A DNA stretch of 64,000 bases, taken from Bacteroidales bacterium. Lineage in GTDB: Bacteria; Bacteroidota; Bacteroidia; Bacteroidales; UBA932. Shown here one piece after another: positions 44,131 to 53,516 of the stretch. The notes below the pieces were generated by a model. That model did no database searches. It was given only the letters and a program-made list of their open reading frames with translations, and had not been told where the DNA came from. The position numbers and the translations under genes are program-made. The stretch is taken from the NCBI GenBank assembly GCA_017959005.1, contig JAGDBO010000008.1, positions 62,001 through 126,000 of the forward strand, written 5' to 3'. How positions within the stretch are numbered: position 1 is the first letter of the stretch; each line of letters starts with the position of its first letter.

Positions 44131-44138
44131 CAAATATA
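44131..44138 (-). promoter_or_regulatory. -7 box for acpP
   Basis: Reverse strand TATATTTG, about 45 nt before the ATG at 44085. It overlaps head-to-head with the purN promoter region. Confidence 0.5.
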
Positions 44139-44158
44139 ATCAAAAATTTTTTAATGAG

Positions 44159-44166
44159 TATATTTG
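44159..44166 (+). promoter_or_regulatory. -7 box for purN
   Basis: TATATTTG on the forward strand. It is 20 nt from the acpP box on the opposite strand, so RNA polymerase binding at the two sites should interfere. The leader to the ATG at 44233 is about 60 nt. Confidence 0.4.
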
Positions 44167-44232
44167 TCGTGACAAGCACACCCGGCTCCATTATGAGCAA
44201 AAGGGATGCCAAATGGAAAAAAGGCTCTCAGT

Positions 44233-44862
44233 ATGTATAGAATAGCGGTTTTTGCCTCAGGAAGCGGCACAAATGCAGAAAACCTGATAAGGCATTTTAA
44301 TTTGGAAGGAGAGGGAAAATTTGCCCAGGTTGCCCTTGTTGTATGCAATAAGAGCGATGCTTTTGTTCTTACCAGGGCTAATAATCTGAAAGTTCCCGCC
44401 GTTGTTATGAAAAAAGCCGGGCTCTGCATGGCTGAGGAGAGGATTCACCCGGATATCACGGAAGTTTTGAGGGAAAACAGGATTGATGTCATACTTCTTG
44501 CCGGCTACCTGCTTCAGATCCCAAAAGAGCTGATTGAGCTCTATCCCGATAGGATTATCAACATCCACCCCGCCCTTCTCCCCTCTTACGGAGGAAAGGG
44601 AATGTATGGCCACAAGGTGCACCAGGCCCTCATCGCGGATATGAAAAAATACCAGGAGGAGAATCCGAATAGCCCTAAAGATTTTTACAGCGGAATCACC
44701 GTTCATCTTGTAGATGAAGAGATGGATCACGGAAAAATTCTATTCCAGTCCAAGTTTATCTTAGACCCCAATGAGAGTGTGGAATCTTTGGAAGAGAAGA
44801 TTCACGTTCAGGAGCAGGCAGATTATCCGAGAGTTGCAGAGGCTTATCTCAGAGGGCTTTAA
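44233..44862 (+). CDS. purN: Phosphoribosylglycinamide formyltransferase
   Basis: Formyl-tetrahydrofolate-dependent enzyme of purine synthesis (209 residues). It has the phosphate loop FASGSGTNAENL, the catalytic region INIHPALLPSYGGKGMYG (Asn, His), and the catalytic Asp in GITVHLVDEEMDHG. The start at 44233 (MYRIAVFASG) is the usual N-terminus; the longer reading from 44206 adds MPNGKKALS. The last 14 nt overlap the convergent dsbD gene. Confidence 0.94.
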   Translation: MYRIAVFASGSGTNAENLIRHFNLEGEGKFAQVALVVCNKSDAFVLTRANNLKVPAVVMKKAGLCMAEERIHPDITEVLRENRIDVILLAGYLLQIPKELIELYPDRIINIHPALLPSYGGKGMYGHKVHQALIADMKKYQEENPNSPKDFYSGITVHLVDEEMDHGKILFQSKFILDPNESVESLEEKIHVQEQADYPRVAEAYLRGL

Positions 44863-46861
44863 AAGCATCTATCCCCTTTTGCAGGAAAGCAATGTAATCA
44901 TTGACGTTGAGGTTGTACCCCATAGGTTCAACCAGCGGATTGCCGTTGCTGTCCAACACCAGGTAGAAGGGCTGTGATGCAGCATGGAACCGCTCCATCA
45001 CATAACGGGAGTTAATCTTTCCCATCCCTTTGAGCACCTTGCCGTTAGAAAGAGCCATATAATCCTCCGGCAGAACCTCCATCTTGTCATCCGCATACAG
45101 AGAGCAGATAACGAACTCGTTTCTAAGCATATCCAACACCTTAGGATCACTCCATACGCGGGCCTCCATCTCACGGCAGTTAACGCAGCCGTGACCTGTG
45201 AAATCAAAGAAGATTGGCTTATTCTGCTCTTTTGAAGCGGTAAGAGCCTCATCCATAGTAAAATACCCTATAAGCCCATGAGGCAGGTGCAACTTGTCCG
45301 AGTATTTGCGTCCGTTTGATGCACTGTTCTCTATTGGCAGAGCGGAGGAGGTCTGAATGGCGGAACCGCTGGTGTGTGTTACCACAAAGTCCTGAGTCTG
45401 CATAGGAGGAAGGTATCCGCTTATTGCCTTAAGAGGAGCTCCCCACATTCCCGGAATCATATAAACCGCAAAGGCAAAGGTGATTATGGCAAGCATAAGG
45501 CGGCCAACACCTACGTGCTCCATTGGAGAGTCATATTTGAAACGAATCTTGCCCAGCAGGTAAAAGCCAAGCAAAAAGGCAATTACAATCCAGAATGCCA
45601 GGTAAACCTCACGGTCCAGTATTCCCCAGTGGTAGGTCTGGTCTGCAACGGAGAGGAACTTCATACCCAGCGCCAGTTCAATAAAACCAAGGACCACCTT
45701 TACAGAGTTGAGCCATCCGCCGCTCTTTGGAAGCTTCTTCAAAAGAGATGGAGCAAACGCAAAAATGGTGAAAGGTATTGCAAAGACTATGGAGAATACC
45801 AGCATCACAACTATTGGAGTAAGCACCTCTCCCTGCATGCTCTTTATAATGGCACTTCCTACAATAGGCCCTGTGCAAGAGAAAGATACAAGCACAAGGG
45901 TGAGTGCCATAAAGAATACCCCCAATATTCCTCCGCGGTTGGATTTGCTGTCTGCCTTGTTCACAACTGAGGATGGCAGAGTTATCTCAAACGCGCCAAA
46001 GAAACTGAGTGCAAAGAGCAAAAAGATTAGGAAGAAGATAACGTTTATCCAGCTGGTAGCAAGCCAGTTGAAGATGTCTGCCGCCATCATCTTTCCCCCT
46101 ATAAAGTAGGTCAGAAGAATTATTATGGCTATTGGAACCGTGTAAATCAGTACAATACAGATGCCGTACAGGGTTGCAAGGAAGCGTCCCTTGGTTGGAG
46201 CCTTCTCATTCTGCTTCAAAAAGAAGGATACCGTCATAGGAATCATCGGGAAGACGCAAGGGGTCAGAAGAGCCATAAGTCCCCAGCCAATTGCTCCCAA
46301 GATAAAGCCCCACATTCCTCCGCTCTTTGTATTCTGGTCTGAGACCGGAGTAATGGAAGTTACTGTACCATTGGGATTTCCGGTTACGGTTATTGTGTAC
46401 TCCCTCTCTTCCGGAGAGGCACAGGCTCCATTTGTGCAGGCCTGCCACTCCACAGTTATCTTAACAGGAACATCCTCCTTGGAGGTAACCTTTATCTTCT
46501 GAGCAATGATGTCACCGTCCTTAAGGGTTCCTATCATCATCCCGAATACGGAATCCATAGCCTTCTCACCCCCCTTCTTTACGTAAGGCTCGCCCACCAA
46601 AGTAATTCCGTCACAAGGTGTTATGGTCATAATTGTTGCATTCGGGCCACCCTCATACGGACCCAAATCGTATGTGTGCCATCCGTTCTCAATCTTTGCA
46701 ACCAGCTGAATCTCATAGAGATCTCCCCCTACCGCCTCAACGGAAGCTTTCCACTTAACAGGATTCTCTGAGCTCTCCGCACCAAACCCCGTCTGACCGA
46801 ACATTACAACCGGCGCCACCAGCAACGCCACCAACAGGAATAATGTTTTAACTCTCGTCAT
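44849..46861 (-). CDS. dsbD: Thiol:disulfide interchange protein DsbD
   Basis: Inner-membrane electron carrier that passes reducing power from cytoplasmic thioredoxin to periplasmic disulfide isomerases and cytochrome maturation. The 670-residue protein has a signal peptide, an N-terminal domain with the redox pair CTNGAC (about residue 136), eight membrane helices with the conserved Cys in LLTPCVFPM and SFSCTGPIVG, and a C-terminal thioredoxin domain with CVNC in TGHGCVNCREM. All six electron-transfer cysteines are present. It lies 14 nt after a small beta-barrel gene, with which it may be co-transcribed. Confidence 0.95.
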   Translation of the reverse strand: MTRVKTLFLLVALLVAPVVMFGQTGFGAESSENPVKWKASVEAVGGDLYEIQLVAKIENGWHTYDLGPYEGGPNATIMTITPCDGITLVGEPYVKKGGEKAMDSVFGMMIGTLKDGDIIAQKIKVTSKEDVPVKITVEWQACTNGACASPEEREYTITVTGNPNGTVTSITPVSDQNTKSGGMWGFILGAIGWGLMALLTPCVFPMIPMTVSFFLKQNEKAPTKGRFLATLYGICIVLIYTVPIAIIILLTYFIGGKMMAADIFNWLATSWINVIFFLIFLLFALSFFGAFEITLPSSVVNKADSKSNRGGILGVFFMALTLVLVSFSCTGPIVGSAIIKSMQGEVLTPIVVMLVFSIVFAIPFTIFAFAPSLLKKLPKSGGWLNSVKVVLGFIELALGMKFLSVADQTYHWGILDREVYLAFWIVIAFLLGFYLLGKIRFKYDSPMEHVGVGRLMLAIITFAFAVYMIPGMWGAPLKAISGYLPPMQTQDFVVTHTSGSAIQTSSALPIENSASNGRKYSDKLHLPHGLIGYFTMDEALTASKEQNKPIFFDFTGHGCVNCREMEARVWSDPKVLDMLRNEFVICSLYADDKMEVLPEDYMALSNGKVLKGMGKINSRYVMERFHAASQPFYLVLDSNGNPLVEPMGYNLNVNDYIAFLQKGIDAFKAL

Positions 46862-46875
46862 TGCTTTTTAAGGTA

Positions 46876-47454
46876 CTAGAAAAGAAAACCTACAGAAAGA
46901 GAGAAAAAGTTGTTTCTCTCTTTAATGCCCTCTATTTTGCAGTTGTTGGTAACGCCCAATTTGTAGCCCGCTTTAATGCGGATTGTCTCATTGATATCAC
47001 ACCAGAGACCGCCGCCAAGAAACAAATCAAATCTCTTATTATCATCTGAATAGTAGTTATAGGATGGCTTCTCAGCTACATCTTTTGATAAAAGTCCGTA
47101 ATAGAAAGTAGGGCCGGCAAAAAGAGAAAGAGAGAAGGCGTCACTTATAGGGAAACTGTAATTGACATCAACCGGTGCAAAGAGACCGAGTTCCCTGTAC
47201 TTATATTTGTACCCCTCTCCTTTATCATTTTCAAATGAATAGTCCAATCCTAACCCCGGAGCAACAGAAAGATTGCCTACCAGATTCAAGTTATAATCTG
47301 CGGCAACCATAATACCGTTGTAAGAATTTGAGTTTTTGTCTGGAGAGACCTTTGTTTTGCAAGTATTTAAAACATAACCTGCCTGTACGCTAATCTGTGC
47401 ATTTGCCATTATAGCCGTCATCACCATAATAGCCAGTAACATTATTTTTTTCAT
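46876..47454 (-). CDS. Small outer-membrane beta-barrel protein
   Basis: A 192-residue protein with signal peptide (MKKIMLLAIMVMTAIMANA) followed by alternating beta-strands rich in Tyr, Gly and Asn (for example ISVQAGYVLN, VAPGLGLDYSF, FSLSLFAGPTFYYG), closing with NNFFSLSVGFLF, a typical BAM-recognised last strand. This is an 8-strand porin-like fold (PF13568-type). No function can be named. It precedes dsbD by 14 nt, and is divergent from the large receptor-like gene with a shared 143-nt control region. Confidence 0.82.
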   Translation of the reverse strand: MKKIMLLAIMVMTAIMANAQISVQAGYVLNTCKTKVSPDKNSNSYNGIMVAADYNLNLVGNLSVAPGLGLDYSFENDKGEGYKYKYRELGLFAPVDVNYSFPISDAFSLSLFAGPTFYYGLLSKDVAEKPSYNYYSDDNKRFDLFLGGGLWCDINETIRIKAGYKLGVTNNCKIEGIKERNNFFSLSVGFLF

Positions 47455-47473
47455 AATCTCAGTATTAACCTTA

Positions 47474-47501
47474 CAAAGATAGATATTTTCTATTTCCTCA
47501 A
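47474..47501 (-). promoter_or_regulatory. Promoter of the small barrel / dsbD operon
   Basis: TTG (47499-47501) and TATCTTTG (47474-47481) on the reverse strand, spaced 17 nt. The -33 element sits inside a 19-nt inverted repeat. Confidence 0.55.
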
Positions 47502-47514
47502 AATTAAGTTGAGG
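47496..47514. repeat. Perfect inverted repeat in the divergent control region
   Basis: CCTCAA (47496-47501) and TTGAGG (47509-47514) with a 7-nt spacer, overlapping the -33 element of the reverse-strand promoter. Position and symmetry suggest an operator. Chance occurrence cannot be excluded. Confidence 0.4.
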
Positions 47515-47564
47515 ATTTTGGGCCCAAATGGCGGATTATAGATTCGGGTTTTGGGAAAAATGGT

Positions 47565-47572
47565 TATCTTTG
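47565..47572 (+). promoter_or_regulatory. -7 box for the large outer-membrane receptor-like gene
   Basis: TATCTTTG, 25 nt before the ATG at 47598. Confidence 0.5.
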
Positions 47573-47597
47573 TTGGTGGTAAAAAACGATTGCTTCA

Positions 47598-50489
47598 ATG
47601 AAAAGGAGGTTTTGGATATTAGTTGTGTTGATGTGCCTGGCGGTGGGGGCCAGAGCGCAGGTGTATATTATCAATGACAATTTGTTTGGCGGGAGAATGA
47701 GTGATATCAGGGTGAAGGTTATAGACTCTCTTACTAACGATCCTGTACAGTATGCCTCCGTTTATGTTGTGCCGGCCAAAGACACCACCATTACAAACTT
47801 CATCATATCAGATACATCCGGAGTGGCGACACTGAAAGAGGTGCCATATGGAAACTATGTGTTCCATGTTGAGATGATGGGATACAGGCATTATGCAAAA
47901 CAGATGTACTTTAGAGAGATGAGGGTGGATTTGGGTACTATCAAACTGCAACTGGATGAGAATTACCTCTCTACAATAGTGGTGAGTGATGTGGGTAACC
48001 CTATCGTGATGAAAAAGGATACCATTGAGTTCAATGCATCTTCTTTCAGGGTGGGAGCCAACGGTATGCTTAAAGACCTGATAAAGAAGATGCCGGGAAT
48101 GGAGATAACTGAGGATGGGAAGGTGAAGTTCAACGGTGAGGCCATCTCCAAACTTACGGTTGGAGGGCGTACCTTCTTCTTTGATGACCAGAGCACCGCA
48201 CTGAACAACCTGCCTGCCGCAATAGTGGACAAGATACGTGTAATTGACAGAGAATCAGAGCAGACCAGAAACACAGGCATACAGGACGGAAACCGTGAGA
48301 AGGTAATGGATGTGGAACTTAAAAAGGAGTATCAGGAGGGATGGTTTGGCAATGTCGGAGTTAAGGGAGGAACAACCGTTGGTGGTAAGAAGAAGGAGGA
48401 ACTGAGAGACAACCGTGGTTTTTTATACAATACAAATGCCTTGGTTTCTGCATACAACAAGAAAGATCAGGTAACAGTAATTGCTAACGGCCTGAATATT
48501 GCCGATGATGACGGGGTGGTCTTTGTTGTAAGAGGAGATGACAATTCTTCTTTGAGACTTAGAGCCGGTGGCCAGGGACTCTCTTCCTCTGCCCAGTTGG
48601 GAGTTAACGTCAACACAACCAGGGTAAAGGATGTGGAGACTACAGTAAGTGCAAACTACAAATACTCAGACACTAAGAGCGGGTCAAAGAGTAGCAGGAC
48701 CACATTCCAGGAGACAGGCAATCTCTTCTCCACTTCAGAGAACAGAGGCCGCTCTTTTGTCCACGACTCAAAGACAGATTTTGAGATGAAAAAGGAGAAG
48801 GGAGATTTTTGGTTCACTATTCACCCCTATTTTGTCTACACTAAGTCCATCTCTAACAGCACCGGACTCAATGAAACTTTCAGAGAAAATATTTTTGTAA
48901 ACAGTTCAGAAAGTCAAAGCCGCAGCAACGCAGACAGCAGAATGGCATACCTCAATTTTATATTTACTTTTAAGGATTTAGGAAAGAAAGGCAGAAATAT
49001 TAATCTCGCTTTATTCGGCGGGTGGGGTAATGATGACGGTAACAGCATTGAGAGTTCCATATTGAAAACATCTGCTGGAGAGGAAGAGCGCACAATGCGC
49101 TACAATACAAAATATAATTATTACACGGGAAGGACATTTATCAAATATACAGAGCCTGTTTCAGACAAACTGACTCTTGCAGCCAGCGCCAATCTCTCTT
49201 TTAACGAATCTAAGAACATAAGTGACGCCTTTGACAAAAACGGAAAGAATAACTACTATTCATCTGAGAGCAAGAGTCATAACATCGATCAGCAGTATGA
49301 CGCTACCGCTCAGTATAAAGTTGGTAAGCAGAGTTTTGTGACTTTTGGAGTTACGGCTAACGGAACACTCAACCGTCTTATCTCAAGAAGTTTCAATGTA
49401 AACGATACTACCGGTAAAGGTGAATGGAACTGGTATATTGCTCCTACTCTGAGGGTTATGCTTGGAGATGCAAAAAACCGTTTACATTTCTCCGTTTCCG
49501 GCTCCAGCAGAAAACCAAGCAACAGTCAAATGATTCCGGTTCTGAATATTAACAACCCCTCCAGACTGAGCGTAGGAAACATCTATCTCCGGCCATATTC
49601 CTATACTTCATTCGGTTTTAATTGGAACAGGAACAATAAACAGAAATTTACAAACCTGATGGTATACGGCGGAGCAAACCTCAACAATAAAACTATAAGC
49701 AACGCCATCTGGTATGACAGTGACGGAATACGCTACTCCATTCCGGTGAACACCAAGGATCCTTCTATTTCCCTCTATCTGATAACCAATTATACCACTC
49801 CGCTGGATTCCAAGAAGATATGGTCTTTGTCTCTCTCCGGAACCATCAACTATTCACACTCAACAAGTTATCAGCCAACGGGAACACTTCCCGGGTTGGA
49901 CAAAGATACTTTTGACTACGAAGCCTTTATGGAGCAGTTCTGGGGAGACAGCAAGGGCAGCAGATTTTACAGCGGGGCTAGCGGCTTTAAGAAGAGCAAA
50001 ACCAGGAACTTCTCTCCTACCGCAAGTTTCAACATAAAGTATAATCAGAAGCAATACTCCTTCTCCTTTGGGGCGGGAACCATCGGAGATATTTACCGTT
50101 ATTCTTTGAATAAGAGGGTAAATACCAAGACGTTAGACACACGTTTTAATGCAGAGGGAACATATACCACAAATAATAATTATGAGTTCTCTACAAATAT
50201 TGGACTTACCACATACACCGGCTATGAAAAGGGTTACGGAAAACCTATTTGGAGATGGAATTTTGAAGTTTCCAAGAGCATAGGAGCCTTCATCCTCAGC
50301 TTTAAGGTTAAGGATATTCTCAATCAGGCACGTAGCAGAAGGCACGTTATGACAGAGAATTATGAGGAAGATTCCTATAGTCTTATTATGGGACGTTACA
50401 TACTGTTCGGAGTAAAGTGGAATTTTGGTAAAATGAATGCCACTCAGAATAACAGAGCCCAAAGAGCTGTTTGGAACTCAGTATTTTAG
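47598..50489 (+). CDS. Large outer-membrane receptor-like beta-barrel protein with N-terminal carboxypeptidase-regulatory-like domain
   Basis: A 963-residue protein. It has a signal peptide (MKRRFWILVVLMCLAVGARA), a CarboxypepD_reg-like Ig fold (about 35-125, with DPVQYASVYVVPA and GYRHYAKQMY), a plug-like region (about 130-245: GVGANGMLKDLIKKMPGMEITEDG-type RVGANGMLKDLIKKMPGMEI and LTVGGRTFFFDD), then a long barrel (about 270-963). This is the outer-membrane protein beta-barrel family (PF14905-like) related to TonB receptors. I see no SusD partner next to it. It is convergent with the cobalamin operon, stop next to stop (50489/50490). Substrate unknown. Confidence 0.83.
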   Translation: MKRRFWILVVLMCLAVGARAQVYIINDNLFGGRMSDIRVKVIDSLTNDPVQYASVYVVPAKDTTITNFIISDTSGVATLKEVPYGNYVFHVEMMGYRHYAKQMYFREMRVDLGTIKLQLDENYLSTIVVSDVGNPIVMKKDTIEFNASSFRVGANGMLKDLIKKMPGMEITEDGKVKFNGEAISKLTVGGRTFFFDDQSTALNNLPAAIVDKIRVIDRESEQTRNTGIQDGNREKVMDVELKKEYQEGWFGNVGVKGGTTVGGKKKEELRDNRGFLYNTNALVSAYNKKDQVTVIANGLNIADDDGVVFVVRGDDNSSLRLRAGGQGLSSSAQLGVNVNTTRVKDVETTVSANYKYSDTKSGSKSSRTTFQETGNLFSTSENRGRSFVHDSKTDFEMKKEKGDFWFTIHPYFVYTKSISNSTGLNETFRENIFVNSSESQSRSNADSRMAYLNFIFTFKDLGKKGRNINLALFGGWGNDDGNSIESSILKTSAGEEERTMRYNTKYNYYTGRTFIKYTEPVSDKLTLAASANLSFNESKNISDAFDKNGKNNYYSSESKSHNIDQQYDATAQYKVGKQSFVTFGVTANGTLNRLISRSFNVNDTTGKGEWNWYIAPTLRVMLGDAKNRLHFSVSGSSRKPSNSQMIPVLNINNPSRLSVGNIYLRPYSYTSFGFNWNRNNKQKFTNLMVYGGANLNNKTISNAIWYDSDGIRYSIPVNTKDPSISLYLITNYTTPLDSKKIWSLSLSGTINYSHSTSYQPTGTLPGLDKDTFDYEAFMEQFWGDSKGSRFYSGASGFKKSKTRNFSPTASFNIKYNQKQYSFSFGAGTIGDIYRYSLNKRVNTKTLDTRFNAEGTYTTNNNYEFSTNIGLTTYTGYEKGYGKPIWRWNFEVSKSIGAFILSFKVKDILNQARSRRHVMTENYEEDSYSLIMGRYILFGVKWNFGKMNATQNNRAQRAVWNSVF

Positions 50490-51278
50490 TCACTTTCGGA
50501 TATTTACTCTCAGTAAAGTTTTGTCAAAGGTGATGCCTTCACGTTCAATGAAGGCGGAGAGGTTGCCGCTCTCTGCCAACTCTTTAGGAGTGCCTACAAA
50601 GAGGCTTCCCTTCTGCATAAGCCAGATGCGGTCTGCTATCTGAAGGGTAAGTTCCAGATCGTGAGTGGAGAGGAAGATTGTCTTTTTGCTCTCACGGCAG
50701 AGTCTTTTCAAAAGCTGCATTGTCTCAATCTTGGAAGGGAAATCCAAGAAGGCGGTTGGCTCATCCAGGCAGATGATTGGAGTCTGCTGCGCTATTGCTT
50801 TGGCTATCATTACCTTCTGGCGCTCTCCATCGCTGAGAGTCTGTATCATTCTCTCCTTTAAAGGCTCTATCCCAATCTGAGTGATGGCATTGGAGATTAT
50901 CTCTCTGTCCTCCTTTTCCAGTTTACCCCAAAATCCTGTGTAAGGACTTCTGCCAAGTGAGACCAGTTCCTCCACCGTCATGTTCTGAATTTGAGGACGG
51001 TGGGTAAGAACCACTCCTATCTTCTTGGAAAACTCTTTGTCTGAGTAAGATTCCAGAGGATTGCCGTCTATGATTATCTCTCCTCCCAATTTGGGGAGAA
51101 ATGCGCATAAAGTCTTGAGCAGAGTGGATTTACCTGTTCCGTTGGGACCAATAAGACAGGTAAGTTCTCCACTATTTAAGGAGGCGTTGATGTTGGTTGT
51201 AACCTCTTTGACTCCGCTTTTGTTTCTGTAACCTATGGAGAGGTTTTTAAGTTGTATAGTTGCTCTATTCTCCATCAC
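50490..51278 (-). CDS. btuD: ABC transporter ATPase, vitamin B12/siderophore type
   Basis: The ATPase of the uptake system, 262 residues. It has Walker A GPNGTGKST, the signature LSDGERQKV, Walker B ICLDEPTAFLD and switch His in STHDL. Fits the FepC/BtuD family that pairs with FecCD permeases. It overlaps the permease gene start by 14 nt and closes the corrinoid operon. Assignment to cobalamin rests on the operon, not on the sequence alone. Confidence 0.88.
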   Translation of the reverse strand: MMENRATIQLKNLSIGYRNKSGVKEVTTNINASLNSGELTCLIGPNGTGKSTLLKTLCAFLPKLGGEIIIDGNPLESYSDKEFSKKIGVVLTHRPQIQNMTVEELVSLGRSPYTGFWGKLEKEDREIISNAITQIGIEPLKERMIQTLSDGERQKVMIAKAIAQQTPIICLDEPTAFLDFPSKIETMQLLKRLCRESKKTIFLSTHDLELTLQIADRIWLMQKGSLFVGTPKELAESGNLSAFIEREGITFDKTLLRVNIRK

Positions 51279-52296
51279 TTTCCCTCCTTTTTCTGAAAAT
51301 TACTGAAGCAATAATAGGTGCTCCTATCAAGGCTGTTACGGAGTTTACAGGAAGCGCTCCCTCAAAGCCCGGCATCCTTGCAACCAGTGAGCAGAGAAGT
51401 GCAAGGGCTGCTCCCGCCAGCATGGTTGCGGGAACCAGAACCTTGTGGTCTGAACTCTTAAAGAGAGCACGGCAAAGGTGGGGAACTGCAAGTCCTATAA
51501 ACATTATAGGGCCGCAATATGCTGTTACTATGGCAACTAAGACTCCGGAGTTTAAGATTACCAGAGTTCTGGCACGGCTTACGTTCAATCCCAGGTTCTT
51601 TGCATAATCGTCTCCCAAAAGCATAAGGTTAAGACTCTTTACAAGCAGAAAACTGAGAGGCAGAAGCAGAATCATCATAGTTACAAAGAGCAGCATCTGG
51701 TCTCCGGAAACTCTTGCAAATGAGCCCAGCCCCCAAACCACGTAGGCCTTTACATCCTCCTCTGAGGAGAAAAATTTCAGAACTCCCACAATAGCAGTTA
51801 CAAGGTATCCTATCATTACGCCAATGATAAGCAGCGTTACGTTTCCCTTAACCTTTCTGGCAATGTAAACAATGAGAGCCATCACCGCCAGAGAGCCAAT
51901 TATTGCTGCAATAGAGATGGCGGCATCTCCCACGTAACCCATTCTGCTTAAGGAGACTCCGGCAAGTGATGAGGACATCAGAACCACCATTGCAACACCC
52001 AGGCTGGCTCCGTTGGAGATACCCAGAACGGACGGACCTGCAAGAGGGTTGCGGAAGATGGTCTGCATCTGAAGTCCGCTTACCGCCAATCCGGCTCCGG
52101 CAACTATTGCAACAAGTGCCTGCGGTAATCTGGATTTTAAAATTATGTTGGAGAATATCTCGTTGGAGCGGTCTCCAAAGAGAATGCTGAGCGTATCGTT
52201 TACCGGTATCTTCACACTACCGAGCAGCAGATTCAGAATCAGAAGAATCAGAATCAGCACAACAAGTATTATGAGTTTACCGCCCCTTTTAAACAT
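51265..52296 (-). CDS. btuC: FecCD-family permease, vitamin B12/cobinamide type
   Basis: Inner-membrane permease of 343 residues with about ten hydrophobic helices. The family signatures are RLPQALVAIVAGAGLAVSGLQMQTIFRNPLAGPSVLGISNGASLG and, later, ITAYCGPIMFIGLAVPHLCRALF-like text (VTAYCGPIMFIGLAVPHLCR). It overlaps the ATPase gene by 14 nt and follows the binding protein by 16 nt. Corrinoid specificity is inferred from the biosynthesis genes beside it; iron-siderophore transport is the alternative. Confidence 0.88.
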   Translation of the reverse strand: MFKRGGKLIILVVLILILLILNLLLGSVKIPVNDTLSILFGDRSNEIFSNIILKSRLPQALVAIVAGAGLAVSGLQMQTIFRNPLAGPSVLGISNGASLGVAMVVLMSSSLAGVSLSRMGYVGDAAISIAAIIGSLAVMALIVYIARKVKGNVTLLIIGVMIGYLVTAIVGVLKFFSSEEDVKAYVVWGLGSFARVSGDQMLLFVTMMILLLPLSFLLVKSLNLMLLGDDYAKNLGLNVSRARTLVILNSGVLVAIVTAYCGPIMFIGLAVPHLCRALFKSSDHKVLVPATMLAGAALALLCSLVARMPGFEGALPVNSVTALIGAPIIASVIFRKRRESDGE

Positions 52297-52312
52297 AACT
52301 ATTTAGGTAGTA

Positions 52313-53494
52313 CTATTTAAGCAGTTTATAGAATGTTGGCTGGTAATCCTCCTCCACAAGTTCAGGGTGGAAGATTGCAATAAAGTCTTTGAGTATAAGG
52401 TCCGGATGAACCGGTGCAAGCTCATAGTAAGGGGTCTGCTTCATATTGCAGTAGATGACCTTTTTCTTTTTGAAGGCATCAAAGAGTACGTTTCTTGGCT
52501 CAGACTTTTTAAGGGCATCATATGAGAAATCTCCGGAGAAGGAATTGAGGATTCTCCAATAGTCTGCCTTTGCACAGGTTGCATAAATCTTCTCAAACTC
52601 AATGTTTACTCCGCCGGTGTTGTCATCATCTATCAGATAGTCCGCTCCGGCATCTCTGAAGATCTGAGCCAGGTGGTTTTTTCCACCAACTGCATACCAG
52701 TTGCCTGAGTGCATCTCTCCGCTGAATACTGTAGGACGGGTGGTGGCATCATTGGCCAACTTCTTCATGTTAAGATAGTTGTTCTCTATCTGAGAGAAGA
52801 GTTCATTGGAGAACTTCTCCTTGCCAATGAACATTGCAATGAACTTAATCCACTCTGCCTGTCCCAGCGGATGCAACTCTTTGTATCCAAGATAAGGAAT
52901 CAGAGTAATACCCGTCTCCTTAATGGCATCATAACCTCCTCTTTTAAACGGAGATATAAAGATAGCCTCAGGGTTGGCAGCCATAATGAGTTCCTGGTCA
53001 AAGTTCCCCTCCTGTCCAATCTTCTGCAGTTTGCCGCTCTTTACCCTCTCCAGCAAGTCCTTGTTAAAGAGGTTCTTGGTGCTGGTGATTGCCGTAAGAT
53101 AATCATGAGCCTCAAGAGCGGTGAAGGCGGATATCTGAAGAAGTGTCATTGCAATGGTTCTCTGAAGAGGAACCTTCACAACGGTATAATCTTCCGGAAT
53201 AAGAGGAGCGTAGATGGTCTCCTGCAACCCCTTTGGAACCAGCGCAAAGCGGTAGCCTATAGGCATTTGCTCCGAGTCATCACTCTGAGGGTCCTTAATC
53301 TCCACAAGGCGGATTCCATCCTTGATGTACTCAACGGAGAAACCCTTGGCATAAGTTGGAGAGATAAGTGCCGCAGAGTCCGTTATTGCAGCAATATCTG
53401 CAGCGGTCTCCTTGGATATCTTTTTGTTTGAGTTGCAACCAAAAAGCAAGGTGACTGCAGTCAGTATCAGAAGTGTCTTTCTTAAAATTCTCAT
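52313..53494 (-). CDS. btuF: Periplasmic substrate-binding lipoprotein of the corrinoid ABC transporter
   Basis: A 393-residue lipoprotein (lipobox LLFGC, Cys20) with the PF01497-type two-lobe fold joined by a long helix. Recognisable blocks are PLQRTIAMTLLQISAFTALEAHDYLTAI, NPEAIFISPF and TLIPYLGYKELHPLGQAEWIKFIAMFIG (the hinge helix). It binds the substrate released by the outer-membrane receptor. It starts 22 nt after the CbiJ-CbiD gene, consistent with co-transcription. BtuF assignment is contextual. Confidence 0.82.
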   Translation of the reverse strand: MRILRKTLLILTAVTLLFGCNSNKKISKETAADIAAITDSAALISPTYAKGFSVEYIKDGIRLVEIKDPQSDDSEQMPIGYRFALVPKGLQETIYAPLIPEDYTVVKVPLQRTIAMTLLQISAFTALEAHDYLTAITSTKNLFNKDLLERVKSGKLQKIGQEGNFDQELIMAANPEAIFISPFKRGGYDAIKETGITLIPYLGYKELHPLGQAEWIKFIAMFIGKEKFSNELFSQIENNYLNMKKLANDATTRPTVFSGEMHSGNWYAVGGKNHLAQIFRDAGADYLIDDDNTGGVNIEFEKIYATCAKADYWRILNSFSGDFSYDALKKSEPRNVLFDAFKKKKVIYCNMKQTPYYELAPVHPDLILKDFIAIFHPELVEEDYQPTFYKLLK

Positions 53495-53516
53495 ATCATT
53501 TACTTTTCAAAGTTAA

